DNA from: Paulinella micropora
Lineage: Eukaryota > Cercozoa > Imbricatea > Euglyphida
Length of the DNA: 32,028 bases
Direction: 5' to 3'
Assembly (NCBI GenBank): GCA_009731375.1
Contig: BJOX01000174.1
Coordinates: forward strand, 211,673-243,700
How positions within the stretch are numbered: position 1 is the stretch's first letter; each line of letters begins with the position of its first letter. The position numbers were made by a program, and so were the translations under genes. Under the pieces are notes generated by a model. The model saw only the letters and a list, made by a program, of their open reading frames with translations. It was not told the DNA's origin and did no database searches. This document shows positions 15,339 to 25,854 of this stretch, one piece after another.

Positions 15339-15634
15339 GTCATCCCCAGTATCTTATTACTTTCCTTCCACAACTTGTGCTGGACTTCCACCTGCGAGGG
15401 TCCAACCGGCCCCTCCGGCTCCGCCTGCACATGATCCGCCTTCCTACGCTTACCCGGCGTACTTCCCGGCTTAATACCAAAGGAGGCCATCTCGCATGCC
15501 AGAGTCTTCAGCTGCGTCCGGATTTTCTCCGTCAGCAACAGCTCGTCCTCTGCCAAGAAATACCGGATCAAGTCCTTGTACTCCTCATCGGCCCTCTGGC
15601 ATTGTCTCCAAGCCTCTACCGATGCGATGCGCAC
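15323..15634 (-). pseudogene. Gypsy linker after RNase H
   Basis: VRIASVEAWRQCQRADEEYK and DLIRYFLAEDEL resemble the short helical segment L-x-x-x-Q-x-x-D-x-x-x-x-x-L that follows RNase H and leads to integrase in gypsy elements. After that the chain turns basic and Gly/Pro-rich (GSTPGKRRKADHVQAEPEGP). No zinc-binding HHCC pattern follows. Confidence 0.45.
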
Positions 15635-15645
15635 TGTACCGTCCT

Positions 15646-16296
15646 CTACCTGGAATCCGGCCCCGACCCCTCCAAAGCCCCCACCGGCTCGACTGAGGTC
15701 TCCTCCGGCTCAAGAGCCGTCTCCACGCCCGGGTCTTCCACGTAGCTCCGGACGGCCGGTGCCGCATGCGCTTGGCAACAGTAGCACTCCTGCTCCGCCT
15801 TATCATCATCCCGAATCGCGGCCTTATCGGTCTCGTATTCCTTAAGGCGTTGCACGGCCTCCTCCGCAAAGTGCTTCTCACAGCACTCCGCTCGGCCTAC
15901 CTCGAGCTCCCGTTCCAACTGAGCCGTCATGACCCTCCTATATTTCGCCCTCTTAGCCTCCACCAGCTTAGGCTCGTTCCGGCTAGACCCCGGGTGAGCC
16001 TTATTGGCATAGAAGATCATGTTCGCCTGCAAGACGTCCTTCATGTCCTTCCTCAACGCCAAGTCCTCAAATTCGTCCATCCGCTGCATAGCAGCCAGAC
16101 ATGCGGATGGCGTTGAGTAATCGACCCTCGACAATGAGTCTGCGACAATATTCTTCTTGCCGGGCAGATATTTGACGGTGAAGTCATAGCACGATAGCAA
16201 GGCCTGCCATCTGGCCAACCTGCCCGTGCAATCATTCGTCATCAACCATAGAAGGTTCTGATGATCCGTCCTTACTACGATATCCCGTGACCCCAT
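15646..16296 (-). pseudogene. Gypsy RNase H, C-terminal part, plus basic tail
   Basis: VVRTDHQNLLWLM carries the third RNase H catalytic Asp (D11). It is followed by RLARWQALLSCYDFTVKYLP and GKKNIVADSLSR, the diagnostic end of gypsy RNase H. From residue 70 onward comes an extended charged helix with a Cys-rich patch (ECYCCQAHAAP) and an acidic end, not usual for the family. The frame joins the N-terminal RNase H part by a one-base shift near 16300. Confidence 0.8.
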
Positions 16297-16627
16297 AATA
16301 TTCCCTGGGCCTTATAAACGACCAAACCACGGCCAAGGCCTCCCTCTGCCTTGTACAGTAGTTCTGCTCGGCCTTATTGAGCTTCCGGCTCAAATACATG
16401 ATCGGCCTCAGGAACCCGTGGCTATCGTACTGCTGTAGGGCCGCCCCGATCGCGTACTTAGACGCATCGGTGTCCAGAACATGCTGTTTATCCACATCCG
16501 GCATCATTAAGATGCAATCCTTATCAAACTTGGGATCACGAGTTAACATGTCCTTAATGAACTCGAACGTCTCCTCCTGCTTAGGCGTCCATTCCCGCAT
16601 ATCGCCTTTCAAGTACAGTTTTCGCAA
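16232..16627 (-). pseudogene. Gypsy RT connection and RNase H, N-terminal part
   Basis: WTPKQEETFEFIKDMLTRDP is the gypsy connection block. VLDTDASKYAIGAALQQ contains catalytic D54, and YLSRKLNKAEQNYCTRQREA the catalytic Glu, E96 (REALAVVW). Then the frame runs into unrelated residues after VVWSFI, and the RNase H end is found in the 15646-16296 frame. Bases 16628-16737 between this and RT hold the rest of the connection in a shifted frame. Confidence 0.85.
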
Positions 16628-16737
16628 CGGCTTAACAGTTTCCGACCAATTCGGAAAGAACTGACTATAATATTGCGCCAGCGCAATGAAGGAGAACAGC
16701 TCCGACCGCGTCTGAGGCCGCTTAATACCATCAACTG

Positions 16738-17451
16738 TCAGCCTCTCTTCTTTGCCGCGATCGCTACCGTCCCGTTCGAGATATCATATCCCAGGTACGA
16801 AACCTGTCGGGTGGCAAACTGGCACTTGGCCATGTTCACCTTGAGACCAAACTCTCTGACACCTGTCGGAAAACATTCTGGATGTGGGCTAGATGTTTCC
16901 CCCATGGTATTGGAGTAGATGATAATATCATCTATGTAACACAAAGCATAATCCTCCGCTTTCTGCCCATACTTCTCCATAAACCCACCTGCCCTTCCAT
17001 CCTCAAACTGCCGACCGAGCATCTTCTGCATAGCTGCTTGAAATATGCCCGGCGATTTCCTCAGACCCATCGGCAATACCTTCCATTGGTATAGCATCAT
17101 GCCTGCCACAAACGCGGTAAGCCATCTGCTCTTCCTACTGAGCGGGATCTGCCAGAATCCATTCTTCAAATCCAACACCGAGTAATATTTCGCGTGTTTT
17201 AACGTGCGCATACAGTCATCGATCTTAGGTAGCGGGTACCGCTCACCCTTGATGATCTTGTTCGCCCGATAGTAATTCACACAAAATCTCAGTGCCCCAT
17301 CCGGCTTCGGAACCATGCGCACATGAGACGAAATCGGGGATTCCGAAAACTCCGTGAAATCGTCAGCCTGTAGCTCCTCTGCCTTCTCCTGGGCAATGCT
17401 CTCCTCCCTACGGCCCAGAATAGACCCCCTAGAGACATGCGTGATATTCAC
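16738..17451 (-). pseudogene. Gypsy reverse transcriptase
   Basis: 238 residues with the RVT_1 gypsy pattern: ISSHVRMVPKPDGALRFCVN, Y-P-L-P-K-I-D-D, SVLDLKNGFWQI (D94), WKVLPMGLRKSPGIFQAAMQ and CYIDDIIIYSN (D174, D175). GLKVNMAKCQF, SYLGYDIS follow. It copies the element's RNA. About 30 residues separate AAMQKML from CYIDD, slightly longer than usual. Between MGE and REFGLKV (16915-16870) the family residues KHLAHIQNVFRQV are in another frame: two compensating indels. Upstream frames to 17,590 ([27 protein letters not shown]) are broken and end in TATG repeat. Confidence 0.88.
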
Positions 17452-17597
17452 CCCGATATCTTCCTGAGATGAGCCTCAAAATGCTTGACCGTGCCCGGAT
17501 TCCTTGGCCATTACCTCCTTGGCCAAGACTCCCTTTTCCTTGGCCATCACCTTCTGAAGGCACTTGAGATCTTCCTGACTCCCTTTCCAATCCGCAC

Positions 17598-17725
17598 ATG
17601 TATGTATGTATGTATGTATGTATTGTATGTACGTATGTACGTATGTACGTATGTATGTATGTATGTATGTATGTACGTATGCATGTATGTACGTATGTAC
17701 GTATGTACATATGTATGTATGTATG

Positions 17726-17783
<58 letters not shown>

Positions 17784-17847
17784 TGTATGTATATATGTAT
17801 GTGTGTGTGTGAGAGAGAGAAAGAGAGAGAGAGAGAGAGAAAGAGAG

Positions 17848-17885
<38 letters not shown>

Positions 17886-19328
17886 NNNNNNNNNNNNNNN
17901 NNNNNNNNNNNNNNNNNNNNNNNNNNNNNNNNNNNNNNNNNNNNNNNNNNNNNNNNNNNNNNNNNNNNNNNNNNNNNNNNNNNNNNNNNNNNNNNNNNNN
18001 NNNNNNNNNNNNNNNNNNNNNNNNNNNNNNNNNNNNNNNNNNNNNNNNNNNNNNNNNNNNNNNNNNNNNNNNNNNNNNNNNNNNNNNNNNNNNNNNNNNN
18101 NNNNNNNNNNNNNNNNNNNNNNNNNNNNNNNNNNNNNNNNNNNNNNNNNNNNNNNNNNNNNNNNNNNNNNNNNNNNNNNNNNNNNNNNNNNNNNNNNNNN
18201 NNNNNNNNNNNNNNNNNNNNNNNNNNNNNNNNNNNNNNNNNNNNNNNNNNNTGTTACGTATGTACGTACGTACGTATGTATATATGTGTATGTATATATG
18301 TATGTATGTATGTATGTACGTAATACTATGTATGTATGTATTGTATGTATGTACGTATGTACGTATGTACGTATGTACGTACGTATGTACGTATGTATGT
18401 ATGTATGTATGGATGTATGTGCGTATGTGCGTATGTATGTATGTATTGTATGTACGTATGTGATATGTGTGTATGTATGTATGTATGTATGATATGTATG
18501 TATGTATGTAAGTATGTACATATGTACGTATGTATGTATGTAGATATGTAGGTATGTAGGTATGTATGTATGTATGTACGTATGTACGTATGTATGTATG
18601 TATGTACGTATGTACGTATGTATGTACCTTTGTACGTATGTATGTATGTATGTATTGTATGTACGTATGTATGTACGTATGTATCTATGTATGAGAGAGA
18701 GAGTGAGGGGGGGGGGGGGGGGGGGGGGTTAATGTATGTATGTATGTATGTTATATACATGTATGTATGTATGTGTATGTACGTATATATGTATGTATGT
18801 ATGTATGTGTGTAAGTGTGTATGTATGTATGTATGTATACATGTATACGTGTATGTATGTGTGAGAGAGAGAGAGCCAGAGAGAGAGAGAGAGAGAGAAA
18901 GAGAGTGAGGGGGGGGGGGGCGCTAACGCCCCCCCCCCCCATTCACTGTAGTGTGGTGTGTTATGTGTTACGTATGTACATATGTATATATGTATGTATG
19001 TTATATACATGTATGTATGTATGTGTATGTACGTATATATGTATGTATGCATGTGTGTAAGTGTGTATGTATGCATGTATACATGTATATATGTATCTAT
19101 GTGTGTGAGAGAGATCTAGAGAGAGAGCCAGAGAGAGAGAGAGAGAGAGAGAAAGAGAAAGAGAGTGAGGGGGGGGGGTTAACGCCCCCCCCCCCCCCCC
19201 CCCCCNNNNNNNNNNATATGTACGTATGTAGGTATGTACGTATGTATATATGTATGTATGTAGTACGTATGTACGTATGTATGTATGTATTTATGTATGT
19301 ACGTATGTAATGTATGTATTTATGTATG

Positions 19329-19362
<34 letters not shown>

Positions 19363-19587
19363 TGTATGTATGTATGTATGTATGTATGTATGTATGTACG
19401 TATGTACGTATGTACGTATGCATGTATGTGTGTATGTATGTATGATATATATGATAATTATGTATGTATGAATGTATGTATGTATGCATGTTATATAGAT
19501 GTATATATGTATGTACGTACGTATGTATGTATCTATGTACGTATGTCTGTGTGCGTGCGTGTTGTGTGTGTGTTGTGTGAATCAAAC

Positions 19588-19640
<53 letters not shown>

Positions 19641-19671
19641 TATATATATATAGAGAGAGAGAGGAGAGAGG
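17598..19671. repeat. TATG/GTAC and GA microsatellite block with G/C-run hairpins
   Basis: Tetranucleotide (TATG)n with ACGT-containing variants, each stretch ending in TGTGTG then a GA run. Three GA runs end GTGAGGGG in a G homopolymer (18707-18728, 18909-18920, 19169-19178). Two of these are followed by TTAACG or GCTAACG and a C homopolymer. Bases 18750-18999 and 19000-19205 are tandem copies of a 250-bp unit. A 366-N gap (17886-18251) and ten N (19206-19215) occur inside. No coding potential beyond repeat translation. Confidence 0.9.
17886..18251. other. Sized sequence gap (366 N)
   Basis: The only gap in the window that is not ten N, so its length was probably estimated from read pairs. 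It interrupts a GA microsatellite. Confidence 0.9.
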
Positions 19672-19787
19672 GAGAGACTTCTCTGCCAGTGCCTTTTCAT
19701 ACCCTTCATTTAGTAAACGCTGTCTTTGGGCCTCAATCTAAAACACCAAACACAAAATTCATTTGCAACACACGAAATGAAAGGTAC

Positions 19788-20254
19788 CTCTTCTTGGTGT
19801 TTTCTTTTGACTGCGTCTTCCATAGCCGTATTTATTGCAGTCTGCAAAGACTTCCGTACGATGTCTTCGACAACAGGACTCACCACGGATTGCACTTTAT
19901 TCGCCAACGAAGAAAAGTACTTGTCTACGACCTCTTGCGACGACGACTCCGATACACTGAGCACAACCGCCCTATCCATGATTTTGCCAATCTCTGTTTC
20001 CATGACTTTTCCAAACATCGGCGATATTTCTCGCTGAAATCTGTCGTTCACATTCTGGACATCCTGCTCGATTTTTGCCACTTTTTGGGACAACATTTCC
20101 CAGTCTTCGTGGGTGATCTCATTATCGTACTCATTTTGTGATGGTTTGGTTTCTTGATTGGTGGCTGCTCTTGGTCTGAATCTTCTGACATTTCCGATTG
20201 GCTGATTTACTGTGACAAGTCTTGTTCCGATGTGTGTACTTTGATCGACAGCAA
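19788..20254 (-). CDS. Candidate internal exon of a host gene (unknown protein)
   Basis: A non-repetitive frame on the minus strand. A T20 tract and GCGTTGGTAG precede 20254, a good splice acceptor, and CAAGAAGAG/GTACC at 19788 is a plausible donor; the frame is open across all 467 bases. The protein is hydrophilic with an Arg-rich start (IGNVRRFRPRA) and heptad-like helix (WEMLSQKVAKIEQDVQNVND), later ISPMFGKVMETEIGKIM and VVEDIVRKSLQTAINTAMED. It looks like a coiled-coil protein; I do not recognise a family. Alternatively the A20 tract on the plus strand could be the tail of a retroposed copy. Confidence 0.35.
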
Positions 20255-20295
20255 CTACCAACGCAAAAAAAAAAAAAAAAAAAATCGGATTGCTT

Positions 20296-20461
20296 GAAAT
20301 TCGATTTCCTTGACTCTTTAAACAGTACATGACGAAGTACATGTGTAAGTCGGAAACGACAAGTGCTTACACATGACGAAGTACATGTGCAAGTCAGAAA
20401 CGACGAGTGCTTACACATGTACTTCGTCATGCAGTTTCAAGAGTCTAGGAAATCCTACTTC
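20296..20461. repeat. Imperfect foldback containing a 44-bp tandem duplication
   Basis: Left arm 20296-20349 and right arm 20410-20461 are imperfect reverse complements (centre ATGACGAAGTACATGTG against its complement). Inside, 20327-20370 and 20371-20414 are direct copies of a 44-bp unit with four differences. It may be a small MITE-like element that has duplicated part of its arm. Confidence 0.65.
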
Positions 20462-21555
20462 ACAGAGTTTGCTCGCCTCACACTCTCGCCATCACTCGCT
20501 TTTTTCAAACTTTATTCAAAAAGAAAAGTCAACGAAAAAGCAATCCTTTTGCCCTTGCTATTCACAATTCAGTAATTTTCTTATCAGGCTGCTCAATTTC
20601 TGAACAATTCTTGAGTGTCCGGCTGCTCAATTCGTGCACAATTGGATACGAAAAAGGAATTTGGACGTAACGTCAAAAACAGAAGACGAACTAACGAACG
20701 AACGAACTCAGAACTAACTAACTAACTAACGAACACACGAAAAAAAAATTCAACGCAAACGCGGAAAAAAAAGCCAAAAAAAAAGTTAGCTCCTGAGGTA
20801 TATGCCCTGCGGGCCGCCCCAAAAATCGAATTAGTATTAAAATAGATAAAAAGCCGCACGCCCCTTCAAGTACACGAGAGCTGATCGAGGAAAAAACCAA
20901 GAAAAAAACAGGCAGGGCCAGGTGGAAAAGGGGAGGTGGCGCCCTTATCGAACTTTTTATCCTAACTTTTTTTACTGAAAAACACTGTCAGAACGTCTTG
21001 CCGGGTGGTACGCAGAACTAAGTAACTAAAACAGATAAAAACACTGATGCGGTTTTCACTAAATAAAAGCTTAACAAGTGTAGATTTGCGCACCGTACTT
21101 TCCGGATCAAAAAACTGAAAAATCAAATTTATTATTGCATTGTAAAATAGTCAAAATATTACCGTTACGTATATTTCAAATTCAAATTTAATTTTCGAGT
21201 TGCCAATATGGCAAGCAAAGCATCTGATTTAGATCTCTACAACAAAAAAATAAGTGCTAAAAAATGATCAGAACTCGCCGGTTGAGTTCCGTGTGCCACC
21301 GCACTAAATCCATCCAATTTACATATGATGAAATTACATATGCGCCGGCGGCCGGCAGTTGAACTGCGGCTATGACATCCTGGTTTTCACAGATCGCTCA
21401 GTCAACAACACTTGATTTTATTAATCTGTTGCGTAGTATAGCAATCATTTACAATTGGTATTGATGTTTTTATTGAAGTTGAAAACTAGATCAACAAATG
21501 TGGATTGTATGATGAGTCCACAAATGTCGATCTTGCCGGAGTAAGGGATAACGAC
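20462..21555. other. AT-rich intergenic DNA, no gene seen
   Basis: No frame with plausible protein character. Notable only: a patch of CTAA/CGAA tetramers (20690-20740) and A-rich runs (20740-20785). A GC-rich patch, ATGCCCTGCGGGCCGCCCC, lies at 20802. Confidence 0.6.
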
Positions 21556-21960
21556 TACAAGTGAGTGGCAAGTAATCTGAGTGTATCACAGTCACTCGTG
21601 TAAAACATGGTCACACTCTGCTCTCTAAGCCTCTACACCGGTTTTATGCTCAGGCTTCAAAAACATTATGAAAATGCTGAACAAGCTAGTATTAATATTA
21701 TTTCATGCATAGTTCAAGTAGTTAGTGAGCCGGTATGTATAACGTCGGAATACAAGTGAGTGGCAAGTGTCACAGTGACTAGTGTAAAACATAATCACTC
21801 ACTCCGCTCTCTAAGCTTCCACACTGGTTTTATGCGTCAAAAACATTATAAAGATGCTGAACAAGCTAGTATTAATATTCTGATTTCATGCATAGTTCAA
21901 GTAGTCAGAGAGCACGTATAACGAGTCACTACAAGTTAGTGGCAAGTAGTCACTGCCACC
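21556..21960. repeat. Two-and-a-part tandem repeat, about 195-bp unit
   Basis: Units start TACAAGTKAGTGGCAAGT at 21556, 21751 and (partial) 21930. Shared words include GTGTAAAACATRRTCAC, ACCGGTTTTATGC / ACTGGTTTTATGC, GCTGAACAAGCTAGTATTAA and TTTCATGCATAGTTCAAGTA. The copies differ by substitutions and a short indel. No frame is conserved, so this is a diverged tandem duplication. Confidence 0.8.
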
Positions 21961-22472
21961 AATGACCAACTTGAAATTTTTCAAATCACATTTTGAATTT
22001 AAATTTGAATTTAAAGTGATATCATTAGAATTCGATAAATTAAATATAATCGCATTGATTTTGCTGTAAAACAACATAAAAACAAAGAAAAACCAAGCTC
22101 AGGCAAGCGAAAACAACTTATTAACAAGAGAAATTACGAACGGTCAAAAACAGTTGGAACGGCTAGAAATTCTTTTTTTTTTTTTACATTTTAAAAAAGA
22201 AATGATGAAAATAGATATAAATCTTTCATTTTATTGATATAGGAACAATTTCTGAAACTTTTTGAATTCCTATTGCACTTGATATTGCAGTTTATCCTTT
22301 CTTCCTTCCTTCTTTCCTTCCTTCCTTCTTCTTTCTTCTTTCTTCCTTCTTCCAACTTCCTTCTTCCTTCTTCTTTCTTCTTTATTCTTTTTTCTTTCTT
22401 TGTTGTTGTTGTTGTTGTTGGTGTTGTTGTAAATTTAATTACAGTAATTAAACCAAGGGCGTGAAGGTGCAT
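21961..22472. other. AT-rich DNA with CTT microsatellite, no gene
   Basis: Bases 22292-22400 are a polypyrimidine CTTC/CTTT run, followed by (GTT)n at 22400-22426. The rest is AT-rich and uninformative. Confidence 0.6.
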
Positions 22473-23020
22473 GGATAACGGCCTTGTTGTTGTTCGGTCG
22501 GATTTAATAATAGTAAAAATCAAACAAAGTACTTAAAATGCAAGATGGTCTGTTGCTACGGCCTTCATTTTCCACTTTCATCCCCGGCCGACGGGACGCC
22601 AGAGCCTGCTAAACATGGGACTATAGATCTCTAGAGCTCAGAAACAAGAAATATAGACAGAAGGAATGAGCAGAAGAGTGTGCCATATAGTCGAACAACA
22701 ACAAGAAAGGGAGAGGAGTTGTTGTTGTTGTTGTTGTTGTTGTTGTTCGATTTAATAATAATAATAACAAAACTTAAACAAAGTATTATAAATGCAAGAT
22801 GGTGTGTTGTTGTTGTTGTTGTTGTGGTTGTTGTTGTGGTTGTTGTTCAATTTCATAATAATAATTCAACTTAAACAAAGTATTTAAAATGCAAGATGGT
22901 GTGTGGCTACGGCCTTAAATTTCCACTTTCATCCTGTTGTTGTTGTTGTTGTTGTTCAGTTTAATAATAAAATTTAAACAAAATGCATATGATTAAAATG
23001 CAAGATGGTGTGTGGCTGCT
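22473..23020. repeat. Four-copy module: (GTT)n, TTTAATAAT, GCAAGATGGT
   Basis: The core TTTAATAATAA...AAACAAAGTA..TTAAAATGCAAGATGG appears near 22500, 22750, 22855 and 22955. Each copy is preceded by a GTT run (at 22480 only two units). Copies one and three also share GCTACGGCCTT followed by TTTCCACTTTCATCC. The copies are diverged but colinear. Confidence 0.75.
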
Positions 23021-23440
23021 CACCGCTGGTGTGCTATCAGCACGTCACTTGCAAAGTGATTGGTCACTAACGATGACGGTGAGACGACCTCTCTTGCTTT
23101 TGTCGCACCAGGGAGTTGATCATGAAGCTTGAGGATTCTGTCCTCTCTGATCATGATATATTTTTTTTTTCCCCAATACTTTTTTCAGGGGTAAATCTAG
23201 ATACGGTACCGCATGATACCGTGCGGTACCGTTCAAATTTATGAAAAAATTCCTTATATTCTCTATGCATGTAAATATTTATATGAATTCCTAGCATATT
23301 TTAAGCAAAAACAAAAAACATTTCACCTCGGGCGGGGCCCCTCAAGGCCGGGGGGGACAAGTAGGCGTCTCTTTGCCCTTCTTGTTTTCCTTCTCCTTCT
23401 TGTTCTCTTTCTCCGTCTTATTATCCGTCTCATTGATCAC
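23021..23440. other. Unassigned sequence with KpnI-like palindrome and GC-rich motif
   Basis: Bases 23203-23213 ACGGTACCGCA and 23222-23232 are exact reverse complements with an 8-base loop. A GC-rich motif (CGGGCGGGGCCCCTCAAGG) at 23328 and its AT-rich lead (TATGAATTCCTAGCATATTT, 23280) recur in diverged form at 25868-25955. No coding frame is convincing. Confidence 0.55.
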
Positions 23441-23517
23441 TGCTGCTGCTGCTGCTACTACTACTAGTACTACTAGTACTAGTAGTAGTGGTAGTAGTAG
23501 TAGTAGTAGTAGTAGCA

Positions 23518-23581
<64 letters not shown>

Positions 23582-23595
23582 CTACTACTACTACA

Positions 23596-23639
<44 letters not shown>

Positions 23640-23688
23640 CACTACCACTACTACTAGTAACACTACTTTTACTACTACTTTAAACTTT

Positions 23689-23759
<71 letters not shown>

Positions 23760-23807
23760 ACTACTAATACTTACTACTAATACTTATTACTACTTACTAC
23801 TACTAAT

Positions 23808-23858
<51 letters not shown>

Positions 23859-23859
23859 C

Positions 23860-23904
<45 letters not shown>

Positions 23905-24004
23905 GCTACTACTACTACTTCTCACCACTACTACTCACTGCTACTCACTACTACTACTGCTGCTACTACTACTACTACCACTACTACTACTACTACTAGT
24001 ACTG

Positions 24005-24057
<53 letters not shown>

Positions 24058-24074
24058 GCTAAATTGCCTAACTA

Positions 24075-24121
<47 letters not shown>

Positions 24122-24150
24122 TACTACTACTACTACCTGCTACCTACTAC

Positions 24151-24201
<51 letters not shown>

Positions 24202-24224
24202 ATACTACTAATACTACTTACTAC

Positions 24225-24276
<52 letters not shown>

Positions 24277-24373
24277 CACTACTACCACTACTACCACTAC
24301 TACCACTTCTACCATGGTGGGCCACTACTCCCACTACTACTAGTACTACTACTTTTACTAATACTTTAAACTT

Positions 24374-24414
<41 letters not shown>

Positions 24415-24435
24415 GCTACTACTACTACTACTACT

Positions 24436-24497
<62 letters not shown>

Positions 24498-24570
24498 AGT
24501 AACTACTACTACTACTACTTCTACTACTACTACTACTACTATTTCTACTACTTCTACTACTACTACTTCG

Positions 24571-24635
<65 letters not shown>

Positions 24636-24904
24636 GACTTCTACTACTACTACTACAACTACTTCTTCTTCTTCTTCTTCTACTACTACTACTACTACTA
24701 ATACTACTACTACTACTCACTACAACTCACTACTACTCACCACTACGACCACTACTACTACTACTCACTACTACTCACTACTACTCACTACTACGACCAC
24801 TACTACTAGGCCTAGGCCTTCGATTTAATGAAGTTAATTTAACTTAACTTCTGGTCATCCATACAAATTGTTAGCTCAAGAGCTATTGATTTAACTAGAT
24901 GGTG

Positions 24905-24960
<56 letters not shown>

Positions 24961-25105
24961 GCCTAGGCCTTCGATTTAATGAAGTTAATTTAACTTAACT
25001 TCTGGTCATCCATACAAATCGTTAGCTCAAGAGCTATTGATTTAACTAGATGGTGACCTACTTCTCAAATTATTATTTAACTAGATGGTGACTACTACTA
25101 CTACA

Positions 25106-25157
<52 letters not shown>

Positions 25158-25236
25158 GTACTACTAGTACTAGTACTACTAGTACTACTAGTACTACTAC
25201 TTCTACTAGTACTAGTACTACTAGTACTAGTACTAG

Positions 25237-25332
<96 letters not shown>

Positions 25333-25553
25333 ATACTACTACTACTACTAGTACTAGTACTAGGCCTAGGCCTTCGGTTTAATGAAGTTAACAATTTAAC
25401 CTCTGGTCGATCCATACAAATCGTTAGCTCAAGAGCTATTGATTTAACTAGATGGTGACCTACGTCTCAAGTTATTAAAGGTAATGAGAAATTATTAAAA
25501 TATTAAAGTATTAAAATAAAATGACTTAGATTAAAAATATTAANNNNNNNNNN

Positions 25554-25623
<70 letters not shown>

Positions 25624-25719
25624 GCCTAGGCCTTCGGTTTAATGAAGTTAATAATTTAACCTCTGGTCGATCCATACAAATCGTTAGCTCAAGAGCTATT
25701 GATTTAACTAGATGGTGAC

Positions 25720-25773
<54 letters not shown>

Positions 25774-25840
25774 AAATAAAATGACTTAGATTAAAAATAT
25801 TAAAATAAAATAANNNNNNNNNNCTACCACTACTACTACT
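23440..25840. repeat. (TAC)n satellite block
   Basis: Nearly uninterrupted TAC triplets with single-base variants. Bases 23481-23581 are AGT on the plus strand; from 23582 the motif flips to ACT, an inverted arrangement. ACTAGT words cluster at 23460-23480, 25155-25235 and 25345-25363. Two gaps (25544-25553, 25814-25823) lie in it. Open frames here only translate the repeat (poly-Thr, Tyr or Leu). Confidence 0.95.
24808..25722. repeat. 98-bp interspersed unit in the TAC satellite, four copies
   Basis: Copies start at 24808, 24961, 25362 and 25622. Each begins with the palindrome AGGCCTAGGCCT (or its right half), then TTCGRTTTAATGAAGTTAA, TCTGGTC, CCATACAAATYGTTAGCTC, the palindrome TAGCTCAAGAGCTA, and ends GATTTAACTAGATGGTGAC before more TAC triplets. 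Copies three and four share GGTT and TCGATCC variants. A second AT-rich tail (TAAAATGACTTAGATTAAAA) occurs after copy 3 and after the TAC run following copy 4, each time ending in a gap. Confidence 0.9.
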
Positions 25841-25854
25841 AAATTTCGTAATTT

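Larger units (their letters stand above)
4260..17590 (-). mobile_element. Ty3/gypsy retrotransposon, 3' part, carrying copia-2 in its LTR
   Basis: Minus strand. From high to low coordinate: RT (17451-16738), RNase H (16627-about 16100), a tail of unknown domains (to about 14500), a polypurine tract (14264-14247), then the 3' LTR, which starts TGCTATGTAACACCC at 14246 and ends TTTTAGCA at 4260. LTR ends TGCTA/TAGCA are perfect 5-bp inverted repeats. The LTR is cut at GGATA by copia-2, so its two parts are 13941-14246 and 4260-4567 (about 610 bp in total). The 5' LTR, gag and protease are missing: the element fades into microsatellite at 17,590. The base run AGATA at 4255-4259 is one expected copy of its 5-bp target duplication; the other copy is outside the window. 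Confidence 0.7.

Noticed and set aside
17485-19653. Tyr-Val-Cys-Met repeat frames
   Set aside because: Translation of TATG microsatellite; several run through N.
23373-25333. Frames of poly-Ser, poly-Thr, poly-Val and poly-Tyr in the TAC block
   Set aside because: Any frame of a TAC or AGT repeat is open; there are no start context, domains or flanking exons.
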